This document shows positions 29,788 through 39,682 of a DNA stretch of 53,157 nucleotides, one piece after another; the first letter of the stretch is position 1; each line of letters starts with the position of its first letter. Source of the DNA: Lysobacterales bacterium 15-68-25 (GTDB taxonomy: Bacteria > Pseudomonadota > Gammaproteobacteria > Xanthomonadales > Rhodanobacteraceae); NCBI GenBank assembly GCA_002279065.1, contig NCKB01000017.1, forward strand, positions 1 through 53,157, written 5' to 3'. The notes below the pieces were generated by a model. The model saw only the letters and a program-made list of their open reading frames with translations, did not search any database and was not told where the DNA came from. The position numbers were made by a program, and so were the translations under genes.

Positions 29788-31310
29788 GCCGGCGGCCCTT
29801 TCGTGGCGGCGATCGCGGCGACCAGCTCGCGCACAGCGTCCACCAGCACGCTGCGGGTGGATGGGTCCAGCGTGTCGCCAATCTGCACCGGCTGGCCCTG
29901 GGCCAGGCGGGCCGGCAGTTGCCGGCACAACCCGGCGATCGCCGCGGCAGGCTGGCCGTCCAGCACACCGTCGTCCAGCGCGGCGAGCAGGGCGAGCTGT
30001 TCCACCGGCGACTGCGCGGCGAAGCGCGGCTGGGTCAGCAGGGCACGGATCGCCTGGCCACGGGCGATCTGCGCCTTGACCCGGGTGTCGCTGAGGTTGC
30101 CGAAGCGGGTGAACAGTTCCAGCTCGAGGAACTGCGAATACTGCAGCCGCAGCTTGCCGGCCACCTCGCGCAGCACCGGCGGTTGCGCCTTGCCGCCGAC
30201 ACGGCTCACCGACAGGCCGACATCCACCGCGGGCCGCTGGTCGGCGGCGAACAGCGCGGTGTCGAAGACGATCTGGCCGTCGGTGATCGAGATCAGGTTG
30301 GTCGGGATGTAGGCGGCGAGGTTGCCCGCCTCGGTCTGCGCGATCGGCAGCGCGGTGAGCGAACCGCCGCCCCGGGCCGCGGAGAGTCTGGCCGCGCGTT
30401 CGAGCATCCGGGCATGCAGGTAGAACACGTCGCCGGGGTAGGCCTCGCGGCCGGCCGGCTGGTGGGTGAGCAGGGCCAGCTCGCGGTGGGTGGCCGCGTG
30501 CTTGGTCAGGTCGTCGATCACGATCAGCGCGTGCTGGCCGCGGTCGCGGAAGTACTCGGCGATGCTGAAGCCGGCGAACGGCGCCACCCACTGCAGTCCG
30601 GCCGAGGCCGACGCCGAGGCCACCACGAAGATGGTGCGCTCGGGCGCACCGTGCGCGCGCACCGCCTCGATCACCTGCTGCACGGCATGCGCGCGCTGGC
30701 CGACCGAGACGTACACGCAGACCATGTCCGAGTGCTTCTGGTTGATCATCGCGTCCACCGCCAGCGAGGTCTTGCCGGTGGCGCGGTCGCCGATCAGCAG
30801 TTCGCGCTGGCCGCGGCCGATCGGAAACATCGCGTCGATCACCAGCACGCCGGTGGCGACCGGCTCGCTCACCAGGTCGCGCTCGATGATCGCCGGCGCC
30901 GGCCGCTCGATCGGCAGGTGGTCCTCGGCCGGCACCGGCTCGTCGCGGTCCAGCGGACGTCCCAGCGGGTCGAGTACGCGGCCGAGCAGGCCCGGTCCCA
31001 CCGGCACGCGCAGCACCTCGCCGGTGCCCCGCACCTCGGAACCCGCCTCGACGCTGCCGTCGTCGTCCAGCAGCACGGCGGCCAGCGTGTCCTCATCGAG
31101 CGACAGCACGAAGCCCATGCGGTCGTGCTGGAAGCGCAGCAACTCGTGCAGCTTTGCCTGGGCCAGGCCGGACACCACGGCGATGCCGTCGGCGATCCGC
31201 TCGACGTGGCCCAGCCCGACCGAGCGCACGCCGAGCCGGCTGCGGGCGACGACGGCCTGGCTGCGGCGCAGCCAGTCGCCGGGGGTGGCGTCAGGCATGT
31301 CCGTCGGCAT
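29784..31310 (-). CDS. atpA: N-type F-ATPase alpha subunit
   Basis: Non-catalytic nucleotide-binding subunit of F1, 508 aa. The Walker A motif GDRATGKT is at 174-181, followed by [11 protein letters not shown]; the [20 protein letters not shown] segment and the [10 protein letters not shown] region are conserved. It is clearly of the alpha type, but its sequence is N-ATPase-like and its place after a long atpF is typical of that operon. The 5' end overlaps atpF by 20 nt and the 3' end overlaps atpG by 4 nt. Confidence 0.94.
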   Translation of the reverse strand: MPTDMPDATPGDWLRRSQAVVARSRLGVRSVGLGHVERIADGIAVVSGLAQAKLHELLRFQHDRMGFVLSLDEDTLAAVLLDDDGSVEAGSEVRGTGEVLRVPVGPGLLGRVLDPLGRPLDRDEPVPAEDHLPIERPAPAIIERDLVSEPVATGVLVIDAMFPIGRGQRELLIGDRATGKTSLAVDAMINQKHSDMVCVYVSVGQRAHAVQQVIEAVRAHGAPERTIFVVASASASAGLQWVAPFAGFSIAEYFRDRGQHALIVIDDLTKHAATHRELALLTHQPAGREAYPGDVFYLHARMLERAARLSAARGGGSLTALPIAQTEAGNLAAYIPTNLISITDGQIVFDTALFAADQRPAVDVGLSVSRVGGKAQPPVLREVAGKLRLQYSQFLELELFTRFGNLSDTRVKAQIARGQAIRALLTQPRFAAQSPVEQLALLAALDDGVLDGQPAAAIAGLCRQLPARLAQGQPVQIGDTLDPSTRSVLVDAVRELVAAIAATKGPPA

Positions 31311-32037
31311 GGTTCAACTCGTGCAGGAGATGGTCGAGATCGGCACGCAAGTGGTTGCTGACCACCAGGCTGGAGCTGCGCAGCTCCAGCCCGGCGATCA
31401 GGTTCGGGTCGACCGTCAGCTGCAGCGGTGCGGTGCGACCGACGGCCTGCTGGATCGCCCGCACGCAACGCTCGCTTTCATCCGCCTCGAGCGTGCGGGG
31501 CGCGACCAGCGCGAGCGGCGTGGAGGCCTCGGCCAGCTGCTGGCGTTGCGACTCCGGCAACGCCCGCAGCGAAGCGATGAGATCGTCGAGAAAGCCCGCG
31601 ACACGCGCCGAGGCGGGCAGGCGTCCGAGCAGCCGCGCCGTGATATCGACCGCCAGCGCCGCGGCACGCTGTTCGTCGGCGCGCTGCTGCGCGACGAGCT
31701 GCTTGTCGCGCTCGGCCTGTGCCTGCTGGCGCAGGGCCTCGGCCTCGGCCTGCGCGGCGGCCAGCAGGCGGGTGCGTGCCGCCTCGGCGTCGGCCTGCGC
31801 GGCCTTGAGCGCCGTATCACGTCCGGCCGCGAGCTCCGCCTGCTGCGCGGTGGCCGCTGCCGTGGCCTGGCGTGCGCGGTCGCGCTCGGCCTCGGCGTCG
31901 GCCAGCAGCTTCGTCGCCGCGTCGCGCCGTTGCGCCATCGCCCGCACCACCGGCCGGTAGAGCACCCGCGAGAGCAGCCAGATCAGGACGAGCGCGTTGA
32001 TCGCCTGCAGCGCCAGCGTCCAGAAGTCGATCTTCAT
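31291..32037 (-). CDS. atpF: N-type F-ATPase b subunit with delta-like C-terminal domain
   Basis: Peripheral stalk subunit, 248 aa versus about 156 for ordinary b. One N-terminal membrane helix (about 8-27) leads to a long Ala/Glu/Gln coiled coil (about 30-160). The C-terminal part ends in [20 protein letters not shown] and [14 protein letters not shown], resembling the C-terminal part of subunit delta (VDPxLIGGxxIR). As the operon has no separate delta gene, the fusion probably supplies its function; this is inference from sequence. It starts 13 nt after atpE. Confidence 0.88.
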   Translation of the reverse strand: MKIDFWTLALQAINALVLIWLLSRVLYRPVVRAMAQRRDAATKLLADAEAERDRARQATAAATAQQAELAAGRDTALKAAQADAEAARTRLLAAAQAEAEALRQQAQAERDKQLVAQQRADEQRAAALAVDITARLLGRLPASARVAGFLDDLIASLRALPESQRQQLAEASTPLALVAPRTLEADESERCVRAIQQAVGRTAPLQLTVDPNLIAGLELRSSSLVVSNHLRADLDHLLHELNHADGHA

Positions 32038-32050
32038 CGAAGGTCGCCGC

Positions 32051-32299
32051 TTACTTGAGGAACGGGTTGGCGAACAGCAGCAGGATGGCGATCACCAGGC
32101 AGTAGATCGCCATGGTCTCGATCATCGCCAGGCCAACGAACAGCGTACGCGAGATGGTGCCGGCCGATTCGGGCTGGCGCGCGATCGCATCCATCGCCGC
32201 CGCCACCGCGCGGCCCTCGGCGAGCGCCGGGCCGATCGCGCCGAAGCTCACCGACAGCGCCGCGGCGAGGATGCTGACAACGGGAATGAGGTCGGTCAT
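32051..32299 (-). CDS. atpE: N-type F-ATPase c subunit
   Basis: Rotor-ring proteolipid, 82 aa, two membrane helices joined by the conserved ARQPE loop (40-44). Helix 2 has IETMAIY with Glu61, Thr62 and Tyr66, the pattern of Na+-binding c subunits. Helix 1 has Glu28 at the place of the Na+-ligand Gln of Ilyobacter (PALAEGRA versus PGVGQGYA). The pattern is typical of N-ATPases; whether Na+ or H+ is carried cannot be settled by sequence. It overlaps atpB by 4 nt. Confidence 0.93.
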   Translation of the reverse strand: MTDLIPVVSILAAALSVSFGAIGPALAEGRAVAAAMDAIARQPESAGTISRTLFVGLAMIETMAIYCLVIAILLLFANPFLK

Positions 32300-33012
32300 G
32301 ACGGGTCTCTCCGATCGGAAGGTGCGGGCGCGTCCGGCGCGCGGGAGGGCGGGGCGGGGTGCACGGCGGCGCCGATGAACACCATCGCCAGCACGCTGAA
32401 GATGTAGGCCTGGATGGCGCCGGTGAGCAGGTCCAGCGCCATGAACGGGATCGGCACGATCAGCCCCGCCAGCGACAGCGCGATGCCGACGACAAACACG
32501 CCGCTCATCACGTTGCCGAACAGGCGCACCATCAGCGAGAAGGTGCGGGTGATCTGCTCGACCAGGTTCAGCGGCACCATCAGCCAGCCCGGTTCGGCGA
32601 AGGTGGCGAGGTAGCCGCGCACCCCGCGGGTGCGCAGACCAAACCAGATGGTGGCGAAGAACACGATGCCGGCCAGCGCGGCGTCGGTTTCCAGATGGGC
32701 GGTGGGCGGCTCCACGCCGGGCACCAGGCCGGACCAGTTGGCGGTCAGCACGAACAGGAAGATGCTGCCGATCAGCGACCGGTACGGTGCCGGGTCGACC
32801 TGCATGGTGTCGTGGATCTGCGTGTCGATGGTCTCGACCAGCAGCTCCAGTAACGCCTGCGTGCGCGAAGGCCGTGGCGACAGGTGCCGCGTGGCCAGCC
32901 ACGCGCCGAGGACCAGCACCGCCATGATGCCCCAGGTCACCGCCACGGCCGAGCTCACCGGAACCGGGCCGAGATGGAACAGCGTGTCGGTGCGCAGGGG
33001 CGAGCCGATCAT
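32296..33012 (-). CDS. atpB: N-type F-ATPase a subunit
   Basis: Membrane stator that forms the ion half-channels, 238 aa with five or six membrane segments. FSLMVRLFGNVMSG carries the essential Arg facing the c-ring, and LTGAIQAYIFSVLAMVFIG is the conserved last helix. The hydrophilic C-terminus (from about 215) is rich in Pro and Ala. It overlaps atpR by 4 nt upstream and atpE by 4 nt downstream. Confidence 0.93.
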   Translation of the reverse strand: MIGSPLRTDTLFHLGPVPVSSAVAVTWGIMAVLVLGAWLATRHLSPRPSRTQALLELLVETIDTQIHDTMQVDPAPYRSLIGSIFLFVLTANWSGLVPGVEPPTAHLETDAALAGIVFFATIWFGLRTRGVRGYLATFAEPGWLMVPLNLVEQITRTFSLMVRLFGNVMSGVFVVGIALSLAGLIVPIPFMALDLLTGAIQAYIFSVLAMVFIGAAVHPAPPSRAPDAPAPSDRRDPS

Positions 33013-33338
33013 GCGTGCGGCTTCCGGGTCGGCGATGGGACATCCTGCGCGGCGCTCGTCGCGCCTCGCTCGCGCAGCAGGGCATGCCGTGCCACCAGGA
33101 AACCCATGAAGCCGGCCAGCAGTGCCGCCAGGCCGAATCGCAGCAGCGCGGCCAGCAACAGCGCGCTGATCGCCACGCGCAGCCCTTGCGAGGCCAGCGC
33201 CAGGCCGGTCCGTCCGGCCGCGAGCAGTCGCACCGAGTAACGCAGCCCGATGAAATGCAGCAGGCCGACCAGACCGCCGCCGAGCAGGCCGATGCCGACG
33301 GCGGGCGCGAACGGGAGCTCGGTGAGTGGCAGGGTCAT
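33009..33338 (-). CDS. atpR: N-ATPase accessory membrane protein AtpR
   Basis: A 109-aa protein with about three hydrophobic segments (AVGIGLLGGGLVGLLHFIGL, LRVAISALLLAALLRFGLAA and LAGFMGFLVARHAL). AtpR is found only in N-type operons, between atpQ and atpB as here. The Arg residues in and near the first two helices fit the suggestion that AtpR helps ring assembly or stator function. Overlap of 4 nt with atpB indicates coupling. Confidence 0.85.
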   Translation of the reverse strand: MTLPLTELPFAPAVGIGLLGGGLVGLLHFIGLRYSVRLLAAGRTGLALASQGLRVAISALLLAALLRFGLAALLAGFMGFLVARHALLRERGATSAAQDVPSPTRKPHA

Positions 33339-33348
33339 GGCAGGTTCC

Positions 33349-33647
33349 TCATTGACGGTGCATCCAGCGCCAGGCGAACCACATGCCCAGCCCGGCGCCG
33401 ACCGTGAGCAGGGCGGCGGCGAACGTCACGCCGGTGCGCAGCCAGCGGTCCAGCCAGTGCCCGGCCAGCAGGCCGAGAAGGATCGGGGTGACGATGGTCC
33501 AGCCCAGCACGCCGATCTGTGCGAGGCGGATGCTGGCTGGAGTGACGGGGTTGTCGCGGTTGGCCTCGTCGCGCTGCTGCGCGCGACGGGCGGCCGAGGC
33601 CGCCGGGTCGCGGTTTTCGTCGCCGTGCTTCGCGGGAGGCGGCGTGC

Positions 33648-33651
<4 letters not shown>
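33349..33651 (-). CDS. atpQ: N-ATPase AtpI/AtpQ-like membrane protein
   Basis: A 100-aa protein with a charged N-terminus (about 1-42) and two hydrophobic segments (IGVLGWTIVTPILLGLLAGH and TGVTFAAALLTVGAGLGMWF) joined by a short basic turn. It is the AtpI/AtpZ-like gene characteristic of the N-ATPase operon, where it is called AtpQ; related AtpI proteins help assemble the c-ring. It overlaps atpC by 4 nt and precedes atpR by 10 nt. Confidence 0.85.
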
Positions 33652-35579
<1,928 letters not shown>

Positions 35580-35590
35580 TCCGGAACGGA

Positions 35591-36796
35591 TCAGCCCTGC
35601 AGCAGCTCCAGCGCAGCACGGGCGGCGATCCACTCCTCGTTGGTCGCCTCGACCACCACGCGCACGCGGCTTTCCGGGCCGGACACCACCGCAGCGTGCG
35701 CCGCGTTGGCCCGGGTGTCCAGCGCGACGCCCAGCCAGCCCAGCGCATGGCAGACACGCTCGCGGATCACCGCGTTGTGCTCGCCGATGCCGGCGGTGAA
35801 CACCAGCATGTCCAGACCGCCGAGCACGGCGGTGAGCGCGCCGATCTCGCGCACGATGCGTCGCACATACAGGGCCAGTGCCTCGCGCACGGGCGCCTCG
35901 TCCTCGCGCGGCAGCAGCACGCGCGGATCGGGCGATACGCCCGAGACGCCCAGCAATCCGGACTCGTGATAGAGCATGTGGCCGACCTGGTCGATGCCGA
36001 GGCCGCGGATCTGCATCAGGTAGAGCAGGGCACCGGGATCGAGCGCGCCGCAGCGCGTGCCCATCATCAGGCCGTCCAGCGCGGAAAAGCCCATCGTGGT
36101 GGCGACGCTGCGCAGGTCGTGCATGGCGCACAGGCTGGCGCCGTTGCCCAGGTGGGCGCAGATCGTGCGGCCACGCGCGCCGTCGCCGTAGCGCTCGTCC
36201 AGCACCGTGGCCATATAGGCGTAGGACAGCCCGTGGAAGCCGTAGCGACGCAGGCCTTCGTCCCAGAGCGCACGCGGCAGCGGCAGCATCTGCTCCACCT
36301 TCGGCACCGTGTGGTGGAAGGCGGTATCGAAGCAGGCGACCTGCGGCAGGTCCGGGTGCAGGCCGAGCAGCGCCTCGATCGCCTCCAGCGCGAACGGCTG
36401 GTGCAGCGGCGCCAGCGGGATGTAGCTGCGCAGGTCGGCGAGCACCGCGGCGTCCACCCGTACCGGCGCGAAGTACTTGCTGCCGCCGTGCACGACACGG
36501 TGCGCCACCGCGGCGAGCTGGCGTTCGCCGAGGCGGCCCTGCAGGCGTTCGCGGATGTGCGTCAGGGCGCCGGTGTACGGATCGCCGGCATCCAGCGCGA
36601 GCGTCGCCTCGGGTTCGCCCGCCGCCTCGTAGCGTGGTGCCGGCCCGGTGATGCCCTCGACCTTGCCGCTCCAGGCGGGCTGGCGCGGCAGCGGCGAGAT
36701 CGCGGCGTCGAACAGCGCGAACTTGATGCTGGACGAGCCGCAGTTGAGCACCAGCAGCAGGTCCCCCGCCGCCTTGCCCATGGGGAAGGCGGTCAC
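35591..36796 (-). CDS. ackA: Acetate kinase
   Basis: Transfers phosphate between acetyl-phosphate and ADP, making ATP and acetate. The 401-aa protein has VLNCGSSSIKFALF, AVAHRVVHGG, CFDTAFHHT, RRYGFHGLSY, CAHLGNGASLCA and FTAGIGEHN, all acetate-kinase signatures. The start is GTG at 36796, overlapping the stop of the MaoC-Pta gene (GTGA), so the two are coupled; ATG at 36781 is the alternative. It would draw acetyl-phosphate from phosphoketolase or from the adjacent Pta. Confidence 0.95.
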   Translation of the reverse strand: MTAFPMGKAAGDLLLVLNCGSSSIKFALFDAAISPLPRQPAWSGKVEGITGPAPRYEAAGEPEATLALDAGDPYTGALTHIRERLQGRLGERQLAAVAHRVVHGGSKYFAPVRVDAAVLADLRSYIPLAPLHQPFALEAIEALLGLHPDLPQVACFDTAFHHTVPKVEQMLPLPRALWDEGLRRYGFHGLSYAYMATVLDERYGDGARGRTICAHLGNGASLCAMHDLRSVATTMGFSALDGLMMGTRCGALDPGALLYLMQIRGLGIDQVGHMLYHESGLLGVSGVSPDPRVLLPREDEAPVREALALYVRRIVREIGALTAVLGGLDMLVFTAGIGEHNAVIRERVCHALGWLGVALDTRANAAHAAVVSGPESRVRVVVEATNEEWIAARAALELLQG

Positions 36797-38238
36797 AGCG
36801 GCTGGGTCCGGTAGCGCAGGGCCAGCAGCAGCGCCACGGCGCAGGAGGCCATGCGCGATTCACGCGAATCGGCACGGCTGGTGAGCACGATCGGAACCTT
36901 CGCGCCGATCACGATGCCGGCGCTGGCCGCGCCGCCGAGGTATTCGAGCTGCTTGGCCAGCATGTTGCCGCTCTCCAGGTCGGGCACCACCAGCACGTCG
37001 GCCTGGCCGGCCACTGGCGAGACGATGCCCTTGATCCGCGCGGCGGCCACCGACACCGCGTTGTCGAACGCCAGCGGGCCGTCGATCACGCCGCCGGTGA
37101 TCTGTCCGCGGTCGGCCATCTTGCACAGCGCCGCCGCATCCAGCGTGGCCGGCATGTGCGGGTTGACCGTCTCCACCGCCGCCAGGATCGCCACGCGCGG
37201 CTGCGCCACGCCGATCACCTGGGCCAGGTCGATGGCGTTGCGGATGATGTCGGCTTTCTCCTCCAGCGTCGGCGCGATGTTGATTGCCGCGTCGGTGATG
37301 ATGAACGGCCGCGGGTAGGCCGGCGTCTGCATCAGGAAGCAGTGGCTGATCCGCCGCTTGGTACGCAGGCCGCTGCCCGAGGCGACCACCGCACCCATCA
37401 ACTCGTCGGTGTGCAGACTGCCTTTCATCAGCGCATCGACCTCGCAGGCCGCGGCCAGCTCGACCGCGCGTGCGGCGGCGGCGTGGCTGTGCGGGACATC
37501 CTCGATCGCGATCCCGGTGAGGTCGAGTCCCGCCTGGGCGGCCACCGCCTCGATCCGCGCACGCGGGGCCACCAGCACCGGTTCGATCAGTCCCGCGCGG
37601 TACGCATCCACTGCGCCGCCGAGGCTGGATTCGTCGCAGGGATGGACCACCGCCATGCGGATCTTCCCCAGCGGTTTCACGTAGTCGAGCAGGCGCTGCA
37701 CGTCATGGTTGCCCCGGGTGAGGCGGACCTCGGGCAGGGTGGCGCGCGGGCGGACGATCTTCTCCACCGGCGCCAGCACCAGGGCTTCGCCCTGGATCGC
37801 GCACTGGCCGGCCTGGTCGGTGCAGCTGCAGTCGAGCACCAGCTCCTTCCTTGCCTCGTCCTTGGAGCGCACGGTGACCCGGATGGTCAGGGTGTCGCCG
37901 ATATGCACCGGGGCGAGGAACTTCAGCGTCTGCGACAGGTAGATCGTGCCGGGGCCGGGCAGGCGGGTGCCGAGCACGGCCGAGATCAGCGCCGCGCCCC
38001 ACATGCCGTGCGCGATCACGCCGTGGAAGCGGGTGGAGGCAGCGAAGTCCGGGTCCAGGTGTTGCGGATTGACGTCGCCGGACATCACGGCGAACAACTG
38101 GATGTCCTCGGCGGTGAGCGTGCGCTCGATCGCCGCGGTGTCGCCGACGGCGATTTCCTCGAAGGTGCGGTTGCGGATGAAGTGGATGTCGTCGGCGTCG
38201 CCGGGCGGGCCGGCGGTGGCGGCGGGGGTATCGGGCAT
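36793..38238 (-). CDS. Bifunctional MaoC-like hydratase / phosphate acetyltransferase
   Basis: A 481-aa fusion. Residues about 20-160 are a hot-dog MaoC domain with MSGDVNPQHLDPDFAA and GVIAHGMWGAALISAVLG, the hydratase-2 motif with its Asp and His. The rest (about 175-481) is a Pta domain related to phosphate acetyl/butyryltransferases, with ALMKGSLHTDELMGAV and GVIDGPLAFDNAVS. It would link acyl-CoA and acyl-phosphate and perhaps hydrate enoyl-CoA to (R)-3-hydroxyacyl-CoA, a PHA precursor. It is coupled to ackA downstream and follows phaB after 30 nt. Confidence 0.88.
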   Translation of the reverse strand: MPDTPAATAGPPGDADDIHFIRNRTFEEIAVGDTAAIERTLTAEDIQLFAVMSGDVNPQHLDPDFAASTRFHGVIAHGMWGAALISAVLGTRLPGPGTIYLSQTLKFLAPVHIGDTLTIRVTVRSKDEARKELVLDCSCTDQAGQCAIQGEALVLAPVEKIVRPRATLPEVRLTRGNHDVQRLLDYVKPLGKIRMAVVHPCDESSLGGAVDAYRAGLIEPVLVAPRARIEAVAAQAGLDLTGIAIEDVPHSHAAAARAVELAAACEVDALMKGSLHTDELMGAVVASGSGLRTKRRISHCFLMQTPAYPRPFIITDAAINIAPTLEEKADIIRNAIDLAQVIGVAQPRVAILAAVETVNPHMPATLDAAALCKMADRGQITGGVIDGPLAFDNAVSVAAARIKGIVSPVAGQADVLVVPDLESGNMLAKQLEYLGGAASAGIVIGAKVPIVLTSRADSRESRMASCAVALLLALRYRTQPL

Positions 38239-38268
38239 GGACGCGCTCCTTGGGTCCGCGGAGGGAAT

Positions 38269-39015
38269 TCAGGCCATGTGCTGGCCGCCGTTCATCGCCA
38301 GGTTCGCCCCGGTCATGAACGCGGCCGCATCGCTGCAGACGAAGGCGACCAGGGCGCCGACCTCGTCGGTGCGTCCCAGCCGTCCCATCGGGATCTGCGA
38401 GAGCACCTTGGTCTTGAGCACCTCCTCGGGCACGGCCATCACCATGCGTGTCTGCAGGTAGCCCGGCGACACCGTGTTGACCGTGATGCCCTTGGTCGCC
38501 AGCTCCAGCGCCAGCGACTTGGTGAAGCCGTGCATGCCGGCCTTGGACGCCGCGTAGTTGGTCTGGCCGAAAGCACCCTTGGAGCCGTTGACCGAGGCGA
38601 TGTTGACGATGCGCCCCCAGCCGCCGCCGATCATGCCCTCGACGAACGCCTTGGTGACGTTGAACAGCGAATCGAGGTTGGTGTGCATCACCGCGTCCCA
38701 GTCCACCTTCTGCATCTTGCGGAAGCTGGCGTCGCGGGTGATGCCGGCGTTGTTGACCAGGATGTCCACGACATGGCCGTCGGCGCGGATGCGCTCGGCA
38801 CAGGCGGCGCAGGAGTCGGCGTCGGCCACGTCCATCTCGTAGGTGAGGTAGCTGCGGCCCTGGGCGGCGTGTTCGGCCAGCCAGGCGTCGACGTCGCTGC
38901 GCCCGGGCGAGTGGGTGACGATCACGCGGCAGCCGGCATCGTGCAAGGCCTGGGCGATCGACTCGCCCAGGCAACCCATGCCACCGGTGACGACGGCGGT
39001 GTGCTCAGTGCGCAT
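38269..39015 (-). CDS. phaB: Acetoacetyl-CoA reductase
   Basis: NADPH-type SDR reducing acetoacetyl-CoA to (R)-3-hydroxybutyryl-CoA for polyhydroxybutyrate. The 248-aa protein has the Rossmann TGGMGCLGESIA, LVNNAGITRDASFRKM, the Tyr-Lys pair in NYAASKAGMHGF, and the PhaB-type VSPGYLQTRMVMAV. These distinguish it from FabG. The stop of the phasin gene overlaps its start by 11 nt. No phaA (thiolase) is in the window. Confidence 0.93.
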   Translation of the reverse strand: MRTEHTAVVTGGMGCLGESIAQALHDAGCRVIVTHSPGRSDVDAWLAEHAAQGRSYLTYEMDVADADSCAACAERIRADGHVVDILVNNAGITRDASFRKMQKVDWDAVMHTNLDSLFNVTKAFVEGMIGGGWGRIVNIASVNGSKGAFGQTNYAASKAGMHGFTKSLALELATKGITVNTVSPGYLQTRMVMAVPEEVLKTKVLSQIPMGRLGRTDEVGALVAFVCSDAAAFMTGANLAMNGGQHMA

Positions 39016-39496
39016 GGCTCTTTCCCTTGCCGGCCGGCTTCGATCCGGCCGCGTTGCCGGGGGGCGTGAACATCGCCATCAGGGCGCTGAAATCGGGCAC
39101 GGCACCCTGCATCGGCGCGGCCATCGGCATCGCCTTGCCGACATTGCTGAAGGCGCGGGTCACCGACTTCTGCCAGTCGGCCAGGGCATGCTGGACGCCC
39201 GCCACGAAGCGCGTTTGCTCGGCAATGGCCGTTTCGGTACACGCCTGCGCATCGCCCACCCGCTTCTGCATGCGTCGCCAGGCCGTGCTGCCGGGCAGGT
39301 TGGTGAGGTCACGCCAGTCGCTGGCGCGGGACAGTTCCTCCAGCTCCTTGCGGGTTTCCTCCACGTCCTCCTCCAGCGTCTTGTCGCCGAGATCGGCCCA
39401 TTGCTGGCGGGCCTCCTGCATCAGCAGGCCCATGTTCAACCACAGCTGGACGTTGGCCTTGTACAGCTCCATGGGAAGGTTGGTATCGATGTTCAT
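39005..39496 (-). CDS. Phasin-family granule protein
   Basis: A 163-aa helical protein without signal peptide, of the type that coats polyhydroxyalkanoate granules. NLPMELYKANVQLWLNMGLL at the start and a long amphipathic helical run are phasin-like; the C-terminus (about 140-163) is Ala/Gly/Lys-rich. aggag lies 6 nt before the ATG at 39496; the ATG 6 nt further upstream has no room for it. The 3' end overlaps phaB by 11 nt. Position between phaC and phaB supports the role. Confidence 0.8.
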   Translation of the reverse strand: MNIDTNLPMELYKANVQLWLNMGLLMQEARQQWADLGDKTLEEDVEETRKELEELSRASDWRDLTNLPGSTAWRRMQKRVGDAQACTETAIAEQTRFVAGVQHALADWQKSVTRAFSNVGKAMPMAAPMQGAVPDFSALMAMFTPPGNAAGSKPAGKGKSHAH

Positions 39497-39682
39497 GATC
39501 ATCTCCTCGCTTCGGGTGCGGCGGTTGGCGTCAGGCCGGCATCCTTCGTTCGTCGTGACGGGCGATACCGGCAGTCGTCCGCAAAGGTGGCCGCGTTCCA
39601 TGACAATCCGTGCGGCCGTTGATTCCTGGGAGGCGCTTGTTTCCTTCAGTCCAGTCGGCGATGCAATGCGCGACGGGAATGC
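39497..39682. other. phaC-phasin spacer
   Basis: This 186-bp gap holds no gene. One half-site TTGAT occurs near 39620 without its partner. No clear terminator is seen, so phasin and downstream genes may be read from the phaC promoter or from a weak promoter here. Confidence 0.35.
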
